NCBI GenBank assembly: GCA_032622095.1
Contig: CP136064.1
Span: forward strand, 260,255,863-260,319,862
Source: Siphonodentalium dalli
Taxonomy: Eukaryota; Mollusca; Scaphopoda; Gadilida; Siphonodentaliidae
DNA: 64,000 bases
Direction of reading: 5' to 3'
Below the pieces are notes generated by a model that was given only the letters and a program-made list of their open reading frames with translations, had not been told where the DNA came from and did no database searches. Shown here in pieces: positions 33,863 through 44,800 of this stretch. Each line of letters begins with the position of its first letter. Position 1 is the first letter of the stretch. Both the position numbers and the translations under genes were made by a program.

Positions 33863-34710
33863 TACTAATTAATTAACTAAGCGGTCTTTCCTCCGCCATT
33901 AAAACTAAAAGATTCTGAAAGAACTATCCAATAAATGCGAAATAACAGAGTTATGGTACATTTATATGCTTTGCACTCTTTTGATCTACATGTCGATTAC
34001 GATATAATCAGACACGCCAAATTTTGTGACTGAACAGGATTTGGGCATCCTGTGGAGGGGTTATAATTAGCCCTAAAATGTATCCCTACCGAATAAAAAT
34101 GAACTGATTGGCTGGGGTGAATGGTGGCTCAGTTGGCCAGGACCATGATGCATTAGACTGTCATTAATCATCCACGCTGGGTCGAACCAAATGACATAAA
34201 CCTTTGGAATATATATCTTATTTAGAAATGTCAATGCAATTCCACCATCAGATCACAAAGCACCAATATGCATTCGCATGAAGAGGAACACACCGATACG
34301 CATAACACACACATGGAATGGGATACCATGGAAGTATATCTGATTCCATGGAATCTGACCTCTAGTTCAGATTGTTTGGCTTCGGCAACCCTTTGCCATT
34401 GCCCAGTTTGCTTCAGCAAATGTCTTCGCTATTGCTGATTGCCATAGCCAATTATGAGGGATCAAAAGATAAATCATGTAATCATGAGCTGGGACCATGT
34501 ATTGAGGAAATAAATTAACTAAGAAATACATTACCTGCATTATTTTTTCATTATATTATAAAGTTCCCAGGAAAAACCAAAAAGTTCCCACCTTTTGAAC
34601 TGATGGAATGTTATCTACATGTATGATCTAAATGGTGCCCTTCCATCAACATAATTTCTCATGCACAAACATGTAGCACAAGTCATCAAATTGCAAGTTG
34701 TATAAGCCTC

Positions 34711-34973
34711 ATTTCGTTCAGTTTGGTACCCAGCTTTTTTTAATTTTCAGTTGGGTACCCACCTTTATGCAATCTCTCACAGAACCTGTTAAATTTGTGA
34801 ATACTTTTTTATATATGACAATACCAGCGGAGAAGAATTGTAGGCATCGGACATACATGTATTATATATGTCATACAGACTGCTTTCGTAAAGCTGGGTA
34901 CCCAAATGTAAATTTTATAAAAGCAGGGTACCAACTGAAAATTTAAAAAGCTGGATACCCAACTGAACGAAAG
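34711..34973. repeat. Inverted-repeat MITE with TTTCGTTCAGTT ends
   Basis: TTTCGTTCAGTTTGGTACCC at the left and GGATACCCAACTGAACGAAA at the right, with GGGTACC motifs repeated in both arms. The family I element at 34974 is inserted exactly at its right edge. Confidence 0.7.
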
Positions 34974-35155
34974 CACAGTCCCTAGGAATTACTGTTAGTT
35001 AAATAAAATATTATTTAATAATATTAAATCAATATATTATATTATTATATTAATATAAAAACCTTTAGTTATCTCTATATAGTAGAGGTAATATATTTAT
35101 ATATTATATTTTAATCAAGTTGAATATTACATGGACAGTGATTCCTCGGACTGTG
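34974..35155. mobile_element. Family I CACAG-ended MITE, 7-bp TSD
   Basis: CACAGTCCCTAGGAATTACTG to CAGTGATTCCTCGGACTGTG with an AT-rich interior, flanked by ACGAAAG at 34967-34973 and 35156-35162. A second copy in the opposite orientation is at 39803-39989. Confidence 0.85.
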
Positions 35156-35399
35156 ACGAAAGGGGCTGACAGTGACCATTTCAGCATTACTCATTTACTG
35201 TCTGCCCATAATTGATGTTCATCATTGTGTTGTTATGATAAGATAACATTGCAGACTTCACAATTAGCCTACATAAACATTCTCCGATTTAAGGCTTCAT
35301 TCAACTCCCATCTATATTAACGGGGCAGACTTCTCTGGGCCAGTCTTCGTATGGTGGTAATGGTATGGGGCCGTCTTCGCGCGGGGCCGACATCTACAT

Positions 35400-35815
35400 C
35401 TACTTGATACTCCATCGCCCTCAATGTGATGAGGATTATGTGGAGGTCCAGGTGCTACCACAGCCGAGTAACTTTATAACCCTGTGGTGACTCCAGTAGC
35501 GTTCTTTAACGTGCACACACCGAGGCGTGTACACGGGTCAGCCATTAATGTCCGCGCCCGATCGGACAGCGTACTGCACCCACGACAACATACCTGGACA
35601 AGTGTTGTAATGGGGGGGAAGTCGGCATTTTGCATTCGGATCTTGATTCAGTGATCTCGAATGAGACTTTTCAGCCTGACAAACTTGGTATCTGACCGAG
35701 TTCTGATTTTTGTCAGAATACCCTGACCAGGTAACGGCAGGTTGCGATCCCCGGTCCGATAGCACGAGAGACCAGTACGCTACCTCTCGGCTACCGACTA
35801 CCATCAGTAGGTACG
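35400..35815 (-). mobile_element. tRNA-headed SINE (minus strand)
   Basis: Read on the minus strand, the head has an A box (TAGCCGAGAGGTAGCG, about 35778-35793) and a B-box-like GGGGATCGCAACC (about 35740-35752). The body contains GTGTGCACGTTAAAGAAC (about 35504-35521), which is close to GTGTGCATGATAAAGAAC in the other SINE at 41340. The 3' end is not clearly defined. The 89-codon ORF here is incidental. Confidence 0.65.
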
Positions 35816-36689
35816 TTATATGTATGATGTACCTGTCAGATGGCTAAATTTGTCTAAAGCCAATCTATCCCGACCCAAACTAAGCCAGTACCATCCAACA
35901 GCAAAGCGGTTTCAACTTTCAAAACTAATTTTTCTAAAACTGCTGAATCAACTTCAATTTCAAAGTTCAATTTCAAACTTTATTTAATTTTCATTTAGAA
36001 AAACTATCACAAAAGTCAGTGAACAAATAACAAAACACCAGGTGACTAACACCACTTACACTTAGAAATGGTGATATCAATTATAAAGTGTGATCAACGC
36101 ATCTATATGTCAGAAATTACAAAATTACTTTGTTACAACGTTAGCACACAACTGTTTACATTTTCAAATTCCCCTCTAAATGGGAGATAATCCAGTTGTA
36201 AATATTCGAACATTATAAGATACCGTTAGAGACCACTTGAGAACTCTACAGTAGGGAATATCTGCATAATATTCATATGTTGAGGACTCGGTTTTTGGCA
36301 TCAATCCAGGTTGAGCCCATTGTCACTGATACCTAGCTAATCACTCTTTACTAACCACAAATTGGTTTTTCTCCATTTATTTCATAATTCACTATTAGTT
36401 AGCCTGCTGAAACTAATCATGGACAGCTTTATACATACATATAAATCATATATGAGTAAAATTGTGAGGATTCTCTAGGATATTCTAGGATTCCAAGAGC
36501 ACCAGGATTCCACTTAACCAAGTGGTGCCACGAAAAATCAACGTGGGAAATTCTAAGAAGACAAGACAAGACAAGTTGGCAAAATTTGTTAATTGATTTT
36601 ATTAATTTTCGAACCCCAGATAATTTTATATAAAATATATGCCATATTATATACCATTTGAAAGAGGAAGCTCCAGAACATTGTATTAT

Positions 36690-36816
36690 CACAGGAGCTT
36701 GGAATTTGGTCAAAACCCCTCTTTTATTGGCGGAACCACCACCCGGGCCCACCTTTGGTCCCGGTGGTGGTTCCGCCAATAAAAGAGGGGTTTTGACCAA
36801 ATTCCAAGCTCCTGTG
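36690..36816. mobile_element. Near-perfect palindrome, CACAG ends, 7-bp TSD
   Basis: 127 bp: CACAGGAGCTTGGAATTTGG and its complement, arms of about 60 bp around a GGGCCCACCTTTGGTCCC centre. Flanked by GTATTAT at 36683-36689 and 36817-36823. The ends and duplication length match family I. The 193-codon minus-strand ORF across it is an artefact of the palindrome. Confidence 0.85.
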
Positions 36817-37489
36817 GTATTATCAACTTTTTCGGTGTAATAAACAGTGAAAATGTTGTTTTGTCGAGATACCGACCTGTGTTCTTTGCTCGAGTTCAAT
36901 GGAATTAGGGAAATAACTATATATATGCTATTATAAACTTTGAAATATATATGTATATCACTTTCCATTGAAAATACGTTTTTAGTTTGAATTCTGTGAC
37001 TGTGAGCCATATGTTGTTGTGTGCTGAAAATTCCTCAGTTGAATCGGAGCACCCTGCTAGATGGAAGTGGAGTTGTTATGTCTGGATGATCTGTATTCGC
37101 TGAACTTCTTTTATAATCATCATGAATCACAAATAAACATTCCATTCATTGAATGAGTGGAGTTAGTTAGAGTCTAGAGTGTTAATGGGAGGTGCGAACT
37201 CTAGTAGATTAGTATGTTAGTGAGAACATCAAAGGTAGCCACATATATGTAAATTGTTTGTAAATCACTGCATTATGCCTCATGATTGAAGAACGAAGTA
37301 TATTGATTTATACAATCCATTAACATCATTCTAGTTTGGTTGCCCGCGCATAATGCAGCTCAAACACCTGTGCTCGCACACCTGTGCTAATTATCTCTAT
37401 TTGGAAGGTCAATCCACCGATCTCTTTGAATTCTGAGATAATACTTGGGTGGGAGCAATCCATCAAACGCTGAATCATCAATTCCTGAC

Positions 37490-38265
37490 CATTTATAATC
37501 TGTATCTGTATCTGTAGGTATCTCAGCGCAGGAGCCTTGCGACTGTGGGTGCGCCGTTGGGAGGACTTAAGCTGTTTTGTCTGTTGTTTCTTCACATACG
37601 CTCACATCCAGGCTATTCCATTCGAGAATTGTACGAACAAAGAACGAATTTTCGTACTGTGGTGTTACAGCTCTGATTTGCTCGAATGAATTTGAGTTAG
37701 TACACTCTTGTTTTTCGATGATGTTTGTCGTTTCAAAGCCTGGGAATTTTTTCGCCTTAATTTTTCTACCCTCTTTTTTTGGTTTTAGTATGTCATTTGA
37801 GTTTATAGCTGGCACCAGCCCCTGTGCTACCCTGCTAAAGAGTTTCATCCTGAGCCCGCGTCTTCTTGTTTGGAGTGGTACCATGTTTTCATTGTCCAAC
37901 ATCTCTGTCACTGCACCCTCTTTTCTGTCTGTATACTTTCCGGTGATAAACCTTGCAGCCCTTCTTTGAACCTTCTCTAGTGTCTTGATATCTTCCTTCT
38001 TGTACGGGTCCCATACCTCCGTTCCATAATCTAATGCTGATCTAACCATGGACTCATAGGCCATCTTCTTGTGTTTCTTGTCCGCTTTTCTCAGATTCCT
38101 TCTCAAGAAACCAAGGGTGCTGTTCGCTCTTTTTGCTATTTTGTTTATATGAGATGACCATGTAAGGTTGTTGGAAAAATTGAGCCCGAGATATGGATTA
38201 TCTTCAACCTCTTGGAGAATGCGATCACTGATCGGCAACCTGACTGTCCACAACCTGCTTTTAGC
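37490..38265 (-). mobile_element. 5'-truncated non-LTR retrotransposon (RT C-terminal part)
   Basis: The minus-strand ORF (stop at 37567) encodes about 225 residues typical of the region after the reverse transcriptase core in CR1/jockey-type LINEs: NPYLGLNFSNNLTWSSHI, then IAKRANSTLGFLRRNL, ESMVRSALDYGTEVWDP, LEKVQRRAARFITGKY, VPLQTRRRGLRMKLFSRVAQ and, near the end, FFVRTILEWNSL. Catalytic RT motifs and the endonuclease are absent. A 3' tail with ACAGATACAGATAC follows the stop (about 37490-37520). The ORF itself is uninterrupted, so the copy is fairly recent. Confidence 0.85.
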
Positions 38266-38332
38266 AGCTCCCTAAGACTATATGTGTGCTTCTGTCGAGT
38301 GTTGGAGAGCTTCACATTCAATCAGAAAAATG

Positions 38333-39150
38333 CTGTCTTGTTTCAGGAAGGTGAACACAAGTCGGTTCGACGTTGAATTTGTTAAACCTGTGCCTGTTTG
38401 CTTGGACAATGTTATTCCCGAACAGCAGATTCGCCTTAAAAGAAGCATTTGCCAGTAAATTGCCACTTCCTTGATGGACGATGAGACGGGAGAACATATC
38501 TGGTGTGGAGTTGTCGGATTTTCTTGTATGGTTCAGAGATGACATATTTTCCTTCTCATATATCCATGTTTGTTTATAGCAGTTATTGAAGACGATAAGG
38601 TCATTGTCACAAGGCTCCGGTCACATTCGTAGCCAGCTTTTTAATTCGATCACAAATGTAACCAGCTTTTCACCCGCGATCACATCGTAGCCATCTTTTC
38701 TCATTCCATGCTTTATATGGCGCGATATAAGACGTCATCACGTTCGTGACTAAAATGTCGACGTCATGCTCCAGAAATGACTTCGTTTATCAACCTGTAT
38801 TCATTGGATTATTATTCTAGCATTCTAACGATATTGATCGGACACCTCAGGTTATTAGATGAACTATAACATTATATAACATTAAAATTCAAGTTGTTTT
38901 TCATCCATCAACTCAGAAAAATGAGATTAACCTAATCTTGTTTATTGCGGCTCGCATGAATATGAAAAGCTGGCTACAAATGTGATCGCCATAGAAAATC
39001 TGGCTAAATTTGTGATCGATTTAAAAAGCTGGCTACGAATGTGATCGATGCCTTGTGACAATGATCCCATCAGCGTTATTGAATGCCTTCTCCAGTTCGG
39101 ATATAAAACCACAAAGGTCAAGTTCGGTATCCATTAAAACACCTTTCCGT
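38333..39150 (-). other. Unidentified coding-like stretch split by an inverted-repeat element
   Basis: The minus strand shows an open frame on both sides of the insertion at about 38602-39062: LMDTELDLCGFISELEKAF before it, and DLIVFNNCYKQTWIYEKEN through PETRQHFSD (TGA 38316-38318) after it. Removing the insertion would keep one frame approximately open, so this may be an exon or retrogene fragment hit by a transposon. I do not recognise the family, and no splice sites are convincing. Confidence 0.35.
38602..39062. mobile_element. Inverted-repeat element with TTGTCACAAGGC ends
   Basis: TTGTCACAAGGCTCCGGTCA at the left and GATGCCTTGTGACAA at the right, with repeated sub-terminal GCTGGCTACGAATGTGATCG. 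The flanking TCATT/AATGA are part of the palindrome, so a target duplication is not clear. Confidence 0.75.
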
Positions 39151-39329
39151 AAAGCTTGGTAGGCCTATAGGCTACCCAAATACAAATATTATTTATTTAA
39201 CCAAAAAATTAATTCCTATTAACAGAAATTCAATTTCTCTCAACAAGTGTCGGATCTGACTCCACATACAACTTTAAGTGGGACCCATTATTGACTCTGC
39301 ACACATCATCAGCTGGAGCGTCATATAAC

Positions 39330-39425
39330 CATGACGGGGTCCGTGTCGTTTCGGTCCAGAGTCGTTTCGGCTGGGACGTTTCGGCCGGGACGTTTCGGCT
39401 CAGTTTTAGGCCGAAACGACTCACT
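39330..39425. repeat. GTTTCGG short-period repeat
   Basis: Four GTTTCGG motifs at about 14-15-bp spacing (GTCGTTTCGGCTGGGACGTT and similar), followed by the inverted CCGAAACG. No element ends found. The rest of 39160-39770 holds nothing recognisable. Confidence 0.6.
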
Positions 39426-39781
39426 TATTGAGCCGAATAGTCTCAACTTTATCTGACTTTTGATGATATTTTCTTTGAATATTTCGTGCATTTCGTGCAT
39501 TCCTGGAGTCGAGATTAAGGGGCTTTTAGTCGCATACGGTCCATAAAATGTGTGCATAATTTTGACCAAAACTTCTTGACCAACTTCCGGTAATAATAAA
39601 TATCGTATGAGAATAAATAAATCAAAGCCAGTTTTATTTTCAAACTGCATTTTCCAGTTGAATTTAAGCGGAAAATTCACAAAAAAGGTATAAAATGGTG
39701 ATCCGTTGATAAAGCAACTGAGTACATTCCATGACACCTTTTTGTATACTTTTATATTTAGATATATCACAGGTGTTTGAC

Positions 39782-40098
39782 CACAGGCTTTGGTAGTTTT
39801 ATCACAGTCCTAGGATTAGGAATCACTGTCCATGTAATATTAAATTTGATTAAAATATAACAAATAGATCTAGATATATTACCTCTACTATATAGATATA
39901 TATATTAATATAATAACTAACTATAATATATTGATTTAATATTATTAAATAATATTTTATTCAACTAACAGTGATTCCTAGGGACTGTGGTTTTATATAC
40001 CTTTTTCATGAAAATTTTATCCTATCTTAGTAATACTAATAAAGTAAGATAGGATAAAATTTTCATGAAAAAGGTATATAAAACTACCAAAGCCTGTG
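39782..40098. mobile_element. CACAG-ended palindromic MITE, 7-bp TSD, with nested family I
   Basis: CACAGGCTTTGGTAGTTTTA and complement; arms continue ATACCTTTTTCATGAAAATT. Flanked by GTTTGAC at 39775-39781 and 40099-40105. The left arm is interrupted by the family I copy at 39803-39989. Confidence 0.87.
39803..39989. mobile_element. Family I CACAG-ended MITE, nested, 7-bp TSD
   Basis: CACAGTCCTAGGATTAGG to CCTAGGGACTGTG, flanked by GTTTTAT at 39796-39802 and 39990-39996. The intact right arm of the host palindrome shows the pre-insertion sequence with a single GTTTTAT. Confidence 0.88.
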
Positions 40099-40360
40099 GT
40101 TTGACTAGTCGAAAATCAACGGGATACTAAAGATATCAATGTATGGTCAATTTTGGACTAGGGTTTGACAAGATGATATTTTTTGATAGTAAATAAAAAA
40201 AATATAATATATATAATAAATATATATATATAATAATATATAATATAAAGTATAGGGTAGCAACTAGAGGATTAGCGATTTACGTCATATTTTTTTTTTT
40301 TTGTAACACGAAAATCAGAAACGCGAAAAAACGTTACCGCTCGTGGCGCTCTCCATATTC

Positions 40361-40870
40361 ATTGCTATTAATATTATGACTGTTATACATCAATCTGACC
40401 GCTGGGATTTACATTTAGCATGGCATTGGCAATATCACCTTATGTTCTCTTTATATCACCGCGACGGCAGGTTTCATTTTCGAACCGTTTTGCTGATCTC
40501 TCTGCCAAGGAGCCAGGTTACTTCTGTCGGCAAGGTGGACTTTCTTCCCTGATGAAGATCCCCGATGATTCCCGAGGCCATTCGGTATGTTTCGGAAATA
40601 CACAAGAATCTCCGTCGCAGGTTCGGTAGTGATGTTCGGGAATCTTCGGAGGATCTTAGCAACGAGTGATGTTCGGGAATCTTCATCAGGGAAGAAGTCC
40701 ACCTTGCCGACAGAAGTCACCTGGCTCCTTGACGGAGACAGACATCAAACGCTTCGCAAATGAAACCTGTCGTCGCGGTGATATAAAGAGAACATATGCG
40801 ATATAGTCAATGCGAAGCTAAATGTAAGTTACATGCGGTCAGATTGATGTATAATAGTATTAATAGCAAT
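40361..40870. repeat. Long foldback element (about 510 bp)
   Basis: Arms of about 240 bp: ATTGCTATTAATATTATGAC ... ATACATCAATCTGACCGC and its complement at the right, with CTTCCCTGATGAAGATC near the centre. The four ORFs of 69-89 codons in it mirror each other across the strands and are not genes. Its left neighbour (40190-40260) is AT repeat. Confidence 0.8.
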
Positions 40871-41339
40871 GTATCTGAAGATCGCAACGATCGATAACGT
40901 GTTTAACGTTTCCTATTTTCGAGTCATATAGTTATAAATAAATATTTATAGGTCAAATCACTAATCTCCTTGTTTCAATCCTAGTCTTTTATTATTATTT
41001 ATTATTATTTATATTTATTATTATTTGTATATATTTATTATTATTATTATTTATTATCATTCTGACAAACTCCTGTGGATATATTGAGTGTTCAAATCAA
41101 AATCATCTTGTCAAACCCCTATGGTCGGATAAACAACTTTGTCTCATATATTATATATTTCTTATTCCAAAACTTGGCAAAAGTGATAGAAGACCCCCAA
41201 TGCCGTGGAATGTTGACATACACCTTATTTTATACTTAGACTGTTAGAGGTAATATAAATGTTTTCCAGCGAGCCTTTGGAATTATCAGAGTCACCATTA
41301 ATCGGCGGCAATTCAATTGTGACCCTCTTTATCATTTTG

Positions 41340-41770
41340 TGGAGTTGGATGGCCGAGTGGTTAGCCTACTGACCAGGTTTCGCTTGGACCCCAGATCGAT
41401 TCATCTCGATCCAAGACAAAACAAAAGTCAGGAGCTCCAAAACAAAAGTCAGGAGCTCCGAGCGTGCCTATATAAAGTATGGTGATTGCCTCGCTGAGAT
41501 GTCGTTAAGTGGTAGGTACCGGTAATCCTCTCCCGCCCAGTGTCATGTACAGGGATGACACTGGTTTGATCACGCCGTCCCATCAGGTGGGGACGTAAAT
41601 GGATGTCCCATCACCCGTGTACAACCATGTGTGCATGATAAAGAACCCTACTGTGGGCAATGCACCATGGGTTAATGGCAAAATTTCCTGTCAAAATTCC
41701 TCCCTTCGGGGCTTAAGTCAATAGACATTTCAGGTGTTGGTGTAATAGAGTTATCTCTCTTCAGTGAAAT
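41340..41770 (+). mobile_element. tRNA-headed SINE (plus strand)
   Basis: The head GGATGGCCGAGTGGTTAGCC has a perfect A box (TGGCCGAGTGG), and the B-box-like GATCGATTCATC is at about 41395. The body contains GTGTGCATGATAAAGAACCC. An internal 21-bp duplication (AAAACAAAAGTCAGGAGCTC) lies at 41416-41458. A tRNA-Leu/Ser-like origin is suggested by the A-box arm. It is not a functional tRNA, because no cloverleaf closes. Confidence 0.7.
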
Positions 41771-41777
41771 ATGGCTT

Positions 41778-41874
41778 GTTGGGTTCCTCGACTTGAATCA
41801 AATATTTTTTACCCCCGAAGTCAAAGAAATAGTAATTTAGGAGCGTTAAATCGGATTGAGTACCTTTAAACTAA
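41778..41874. repeat. Family F fragment (right end)
   Basis: TCCTCGACTTGAATCAAATA to GGATTGAGTACCTTTAA matches the right part of the family F elements; the left part is missing. Confidence 0.7.
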
Positions 41875-41998
41875 ACAAGTCCCCAGATGAATATTCCATC
41901 CTTTCCATTATCACTTCACTTTATTAGGTAGCACGTCATCTTTGTTTTCGTAGGGGCGACAGGTAGAGTCCCATCTGGGCCATGCCACTCCTGTACTA

Positions 41999-42211
41999 CA
42001 GTAATGCTCTAAATAATCGATCCCTTAACCACAGCAGAATTATGGGTAACTTTTCAGGATTTAGTCGGAAATATGACTTGTTGCCATTCATCGGAAAGCT
42101 CTCTGCGAAAGCTTTCCGATGAATGGCAACAAGCCATATTTCCGACTAAATCCTGAAAAGTTACCCATAATTCTGCTGTGGTTAAGGGGTCGATTACTTA
42201 GGGCATTACTG
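41999..42211. mobile_element. Family C palindromic TA-flanked MITE
   Basis: TA at 41997-41998 and 42212-42213, ends CAGTAATGCTCTAAATAATC and complement, arms over 95 bp. The 128-codon ORF overlapping it is a by-product. Confidence 0.87.
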
Positions 42212-42367
42212 TATGTATATAGTGTACATATGCGGTGGTGAGTTTGAAAAGGACATTTCAGATATTGATGTGGTGCGGTGGAGGAGTAAACAGAGGCGTG
42301 GTTGTCCTTAAGGACAAATCGACACCCTTCAGTAAGAAGTAATGGTCGATATTTATGGAAAGTTAAT

Positions 42368-42645
42368 AATACTTGGAAATTCTCAAACTGATACTGTTTA
42401 TATATTGTAACACTAACACAGCCGAGTGTACACATTCTGAAGAAGAAAAATAACTTTACCTTAAATACTGCCACAATTTCCTTTTTAGTAACATTTAGTA
42501 ATTTGCATGCTGTTGGAAGTTATTAATACTTCGAAATTCTCATACTGTTTATATATTGTAACACAAAGTGACAAACACAGCCGAGTGCACACATTCTGAA
42601 GAAGAAAAATAACTTCACATTAAATACTGCCATTGTTTCCTTTTT
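42368..42645 (+). repeat. Direct duplication of about 110 bp
   Basis: GAAATTCTCAAACTGATACT ... ACACAGCCGAGTGTACACAT ... AAATACTGCCA (about 42376-42471) recurs at about 42533-42633 with few changes. Function unknown. Confidence 0.75.
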
Positions 42646-42649
42646 AATA

Positions 42650-44390
42650 ACATTTAGTAATTTTCATGCTGTGAGTGTGATACCAGACTTCGCAGGTGCG
42701 ATTTACAATGATGCCTGACCCATGTTCTGACATGACATGTGTGTTTAATGGACACTGACCAGAAACCACAGCGTCCTTGATTGGTTCACATTATCCACTG
42801 ACGAGTAACATATCACATTGTAGATATTTAGTTAGAGTTACCTGCCTAACAGGGTATGTATGGACATTTCAGGCCTGTCAAGTTGAGACCAAGTACGGTT
42901 CGCAAACACAGTAAAAGGCTCCTCCAGTTCAAATTTATATATATATAAATAGTACAAACAAGTCCTACTAAAACAAATCCCCCCTCTCTAGAATAATACA
43001 TTTAACAAAAGTCTATACAGCTGTGTGGATGTGTATGTCATCTGCGGTTCTCCTGCAATAAGAGGTATATACAATCCAATAGATAGATAGAGTGTAAATA
43101 GCCCAACGGTAAAAGTTTTAGCAGCTGTAGCCTGGGAAGCTCAAATACGACTTCTATTTGTTACGTATACTCTCAGGTGCCAAATAATAGTGTCAGCACA
43201 ATTATTAATTTTAGATAAAATTCCCAATGATCACTATTATTTGGCATTGAAACATAGTATGAAATTGCCATCACTATTATTAATTTCAGCCTAAATCACC
43301 ACCGTCACTATTATTAGGCCATCATGTTTATTAGGCACCTGAGTGTATCACAGTCCCTAGGGACCACTGTTTGTTAAATGAGTTTACCTATATGTACCAG
43401 TATAATTAACAAATTAGTAGATATATCCAGGCCTGCAAATTTGAGGTGAACCACCGTTCAGTTTGCCTGGAGGTTATCTAAAATTTAAATGCCTCGATCG
43501 AAAAACAGGTCGTGCCAAAGTTTTGTAAATAACTAATTCTCACCTTAATTTTTGCTCAATCAAGTCCCAAAAATGAGACATTCAAATTTATTACTATAGC
43601 TCAATGAGCTGCCCATCTGTTGTTAATATTACCAGTTTTAGTGATTATAACAGTTTGTGTAACTCTCCTGCTAACCTATAGATAATTTTGAAACCTGCAG
43701 GCCTGTATATCTGATAGCAGAGGTAATAATATTTTAATCAAGTTTTATTCAATAAAGACAATATTACAATAAACAGTGATTCCTAGGACTGGCCAGTGTG
43801 AGTATAACCGACATTCTCAACCACTCGGCCATTTCCACTTCGCTGGGAAATAACCTCTTCCATAAATAGACACCATATTCTCGCAATGCTACAATACAAG
43901 GCCCTAATAATAAAGCAATTCCCTTCACTTGTTGGTGCATAGATGTGAATGGAATAGAATGTATTCACTGTATGTCAGTACCCAGTATCTGTGAAAAGCC
44001 GATATATGTCATATAATTACAACTAAATACTACGATTCTCTCAAATGTTTACTACCCCAGACATGCACTCCATATTTGGAAATGATTGTTCGTCATCTTG
44101 GGAAAGCCGCATCATCCTAGAAAATGAAAACTGAATCACATAATACAGATCTAGGGACGTAAACCTATTTGGATTAATGTCAGCTTTTCAAAGAGACTGC
44201 ATGGGTAGTACCAAACTTGACAATGCAGTAATAAATAGTAATGCATAGCAATAATTAGTTAAAGTTTAACAGATGAGTATCCCAGTCAAAAGAGGTATTT
44301 CCCAGTAGAATGCACATTATTATATGCCCGTTTGGAAAAAAACGGTCGTATTATATAAATGGGTTGTCCGTCCGTCGTCCATCCGTCTGT
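42650..44390. other. Gene-free stretch with MITE remnants
   Basis: An inverted-repeat element lies at about 43175-43343 (CTCAGGTGCCAAATAATAGT to TTATTAGGCACCTGAG). A probable decayed family I relative lies at about 43348-43790 (CACAGTCCCTAGGGACC to GATTCCTAGGACTG). No exon seen. Confidence 0.5.
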
Positions 44391-44394
44391 CCGC

Positions 44395-44800
44395 TTTTGG
44401 TTTCCGGATGATAACTTTAGATTGAATGGAGTGAACTGAACCAAATTTGGTATATTAGTTTACCACACCAAAATACAGATCAGGTTCGATTATGGGTTTC
44501 GTCCGCATGATTTTGACTGAGTTATGCCCCTTTATCGACTTAGATTTTACCTGGTTTGCGGTTTCCGGATGATAACTTTAGATTGAATAAAGTGAACTGA
44601 ACCAAATTTGGTATATTAGTTTACCACCCCAAAATACAGATCAAGTTCAAATATGGGTTTCGTCTGCATGATTTTGACTGAGTTATGCCCCTTTTTCGAC
44701 TTAGATTTTACCTGATATGCAGTTTCCAGATGATAACTTTAGTTTGAATCGAGTGAACTGAACCAAATTTGGTATACAGATCAAGTTCAAATATTATTTC
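44395..44800 (+). repeat. Three tandem units of about 161 bp
   Basis: Units begin GGTTTCCGGATGATAACTTT (about 44398, 44559, 44721) and contain GTGAACTGAACCAAATTTGG. They are preceded by GTCCGTCCGTCGTCCATCCG. This kind of repeat recurs near 18.1, 48.9, 57.0 and 62.7 kb. The following 44800-46050 has no recognisable features. Confidence 0.75.

Noticed and set aside
33529-33872. Three overlapping ORFs of 61-102 codons
   Set aside because: They are produced by the GC-rich internal repeats of the TA-flanked element; reading frames repeat on both strands.
36429-37010. 193-codon minus-strand ORF
   Set aside because: It reads through the palindrome at 36690-36816, so the same peptide appears twice; there are no motifs or splice context.
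40343-40720. Four ORFs of 69-89 codons on both strands
   Set aside because: They mirror each other across the arms of the foldback element and are not independent genes.
41340-41415. Possible tRNA gene
   Set aside because: The A box is perfect, but the B box is degenerate and no acceptor stem or cloverleaf closes; it is a SINE head. The same holds for 35740-35805 on the minus strand.
42088-42474. 128-codon minus-strand ORF
   Set aside because: It starts in a family C palindrome and continues into a local duplication; no domain visible.
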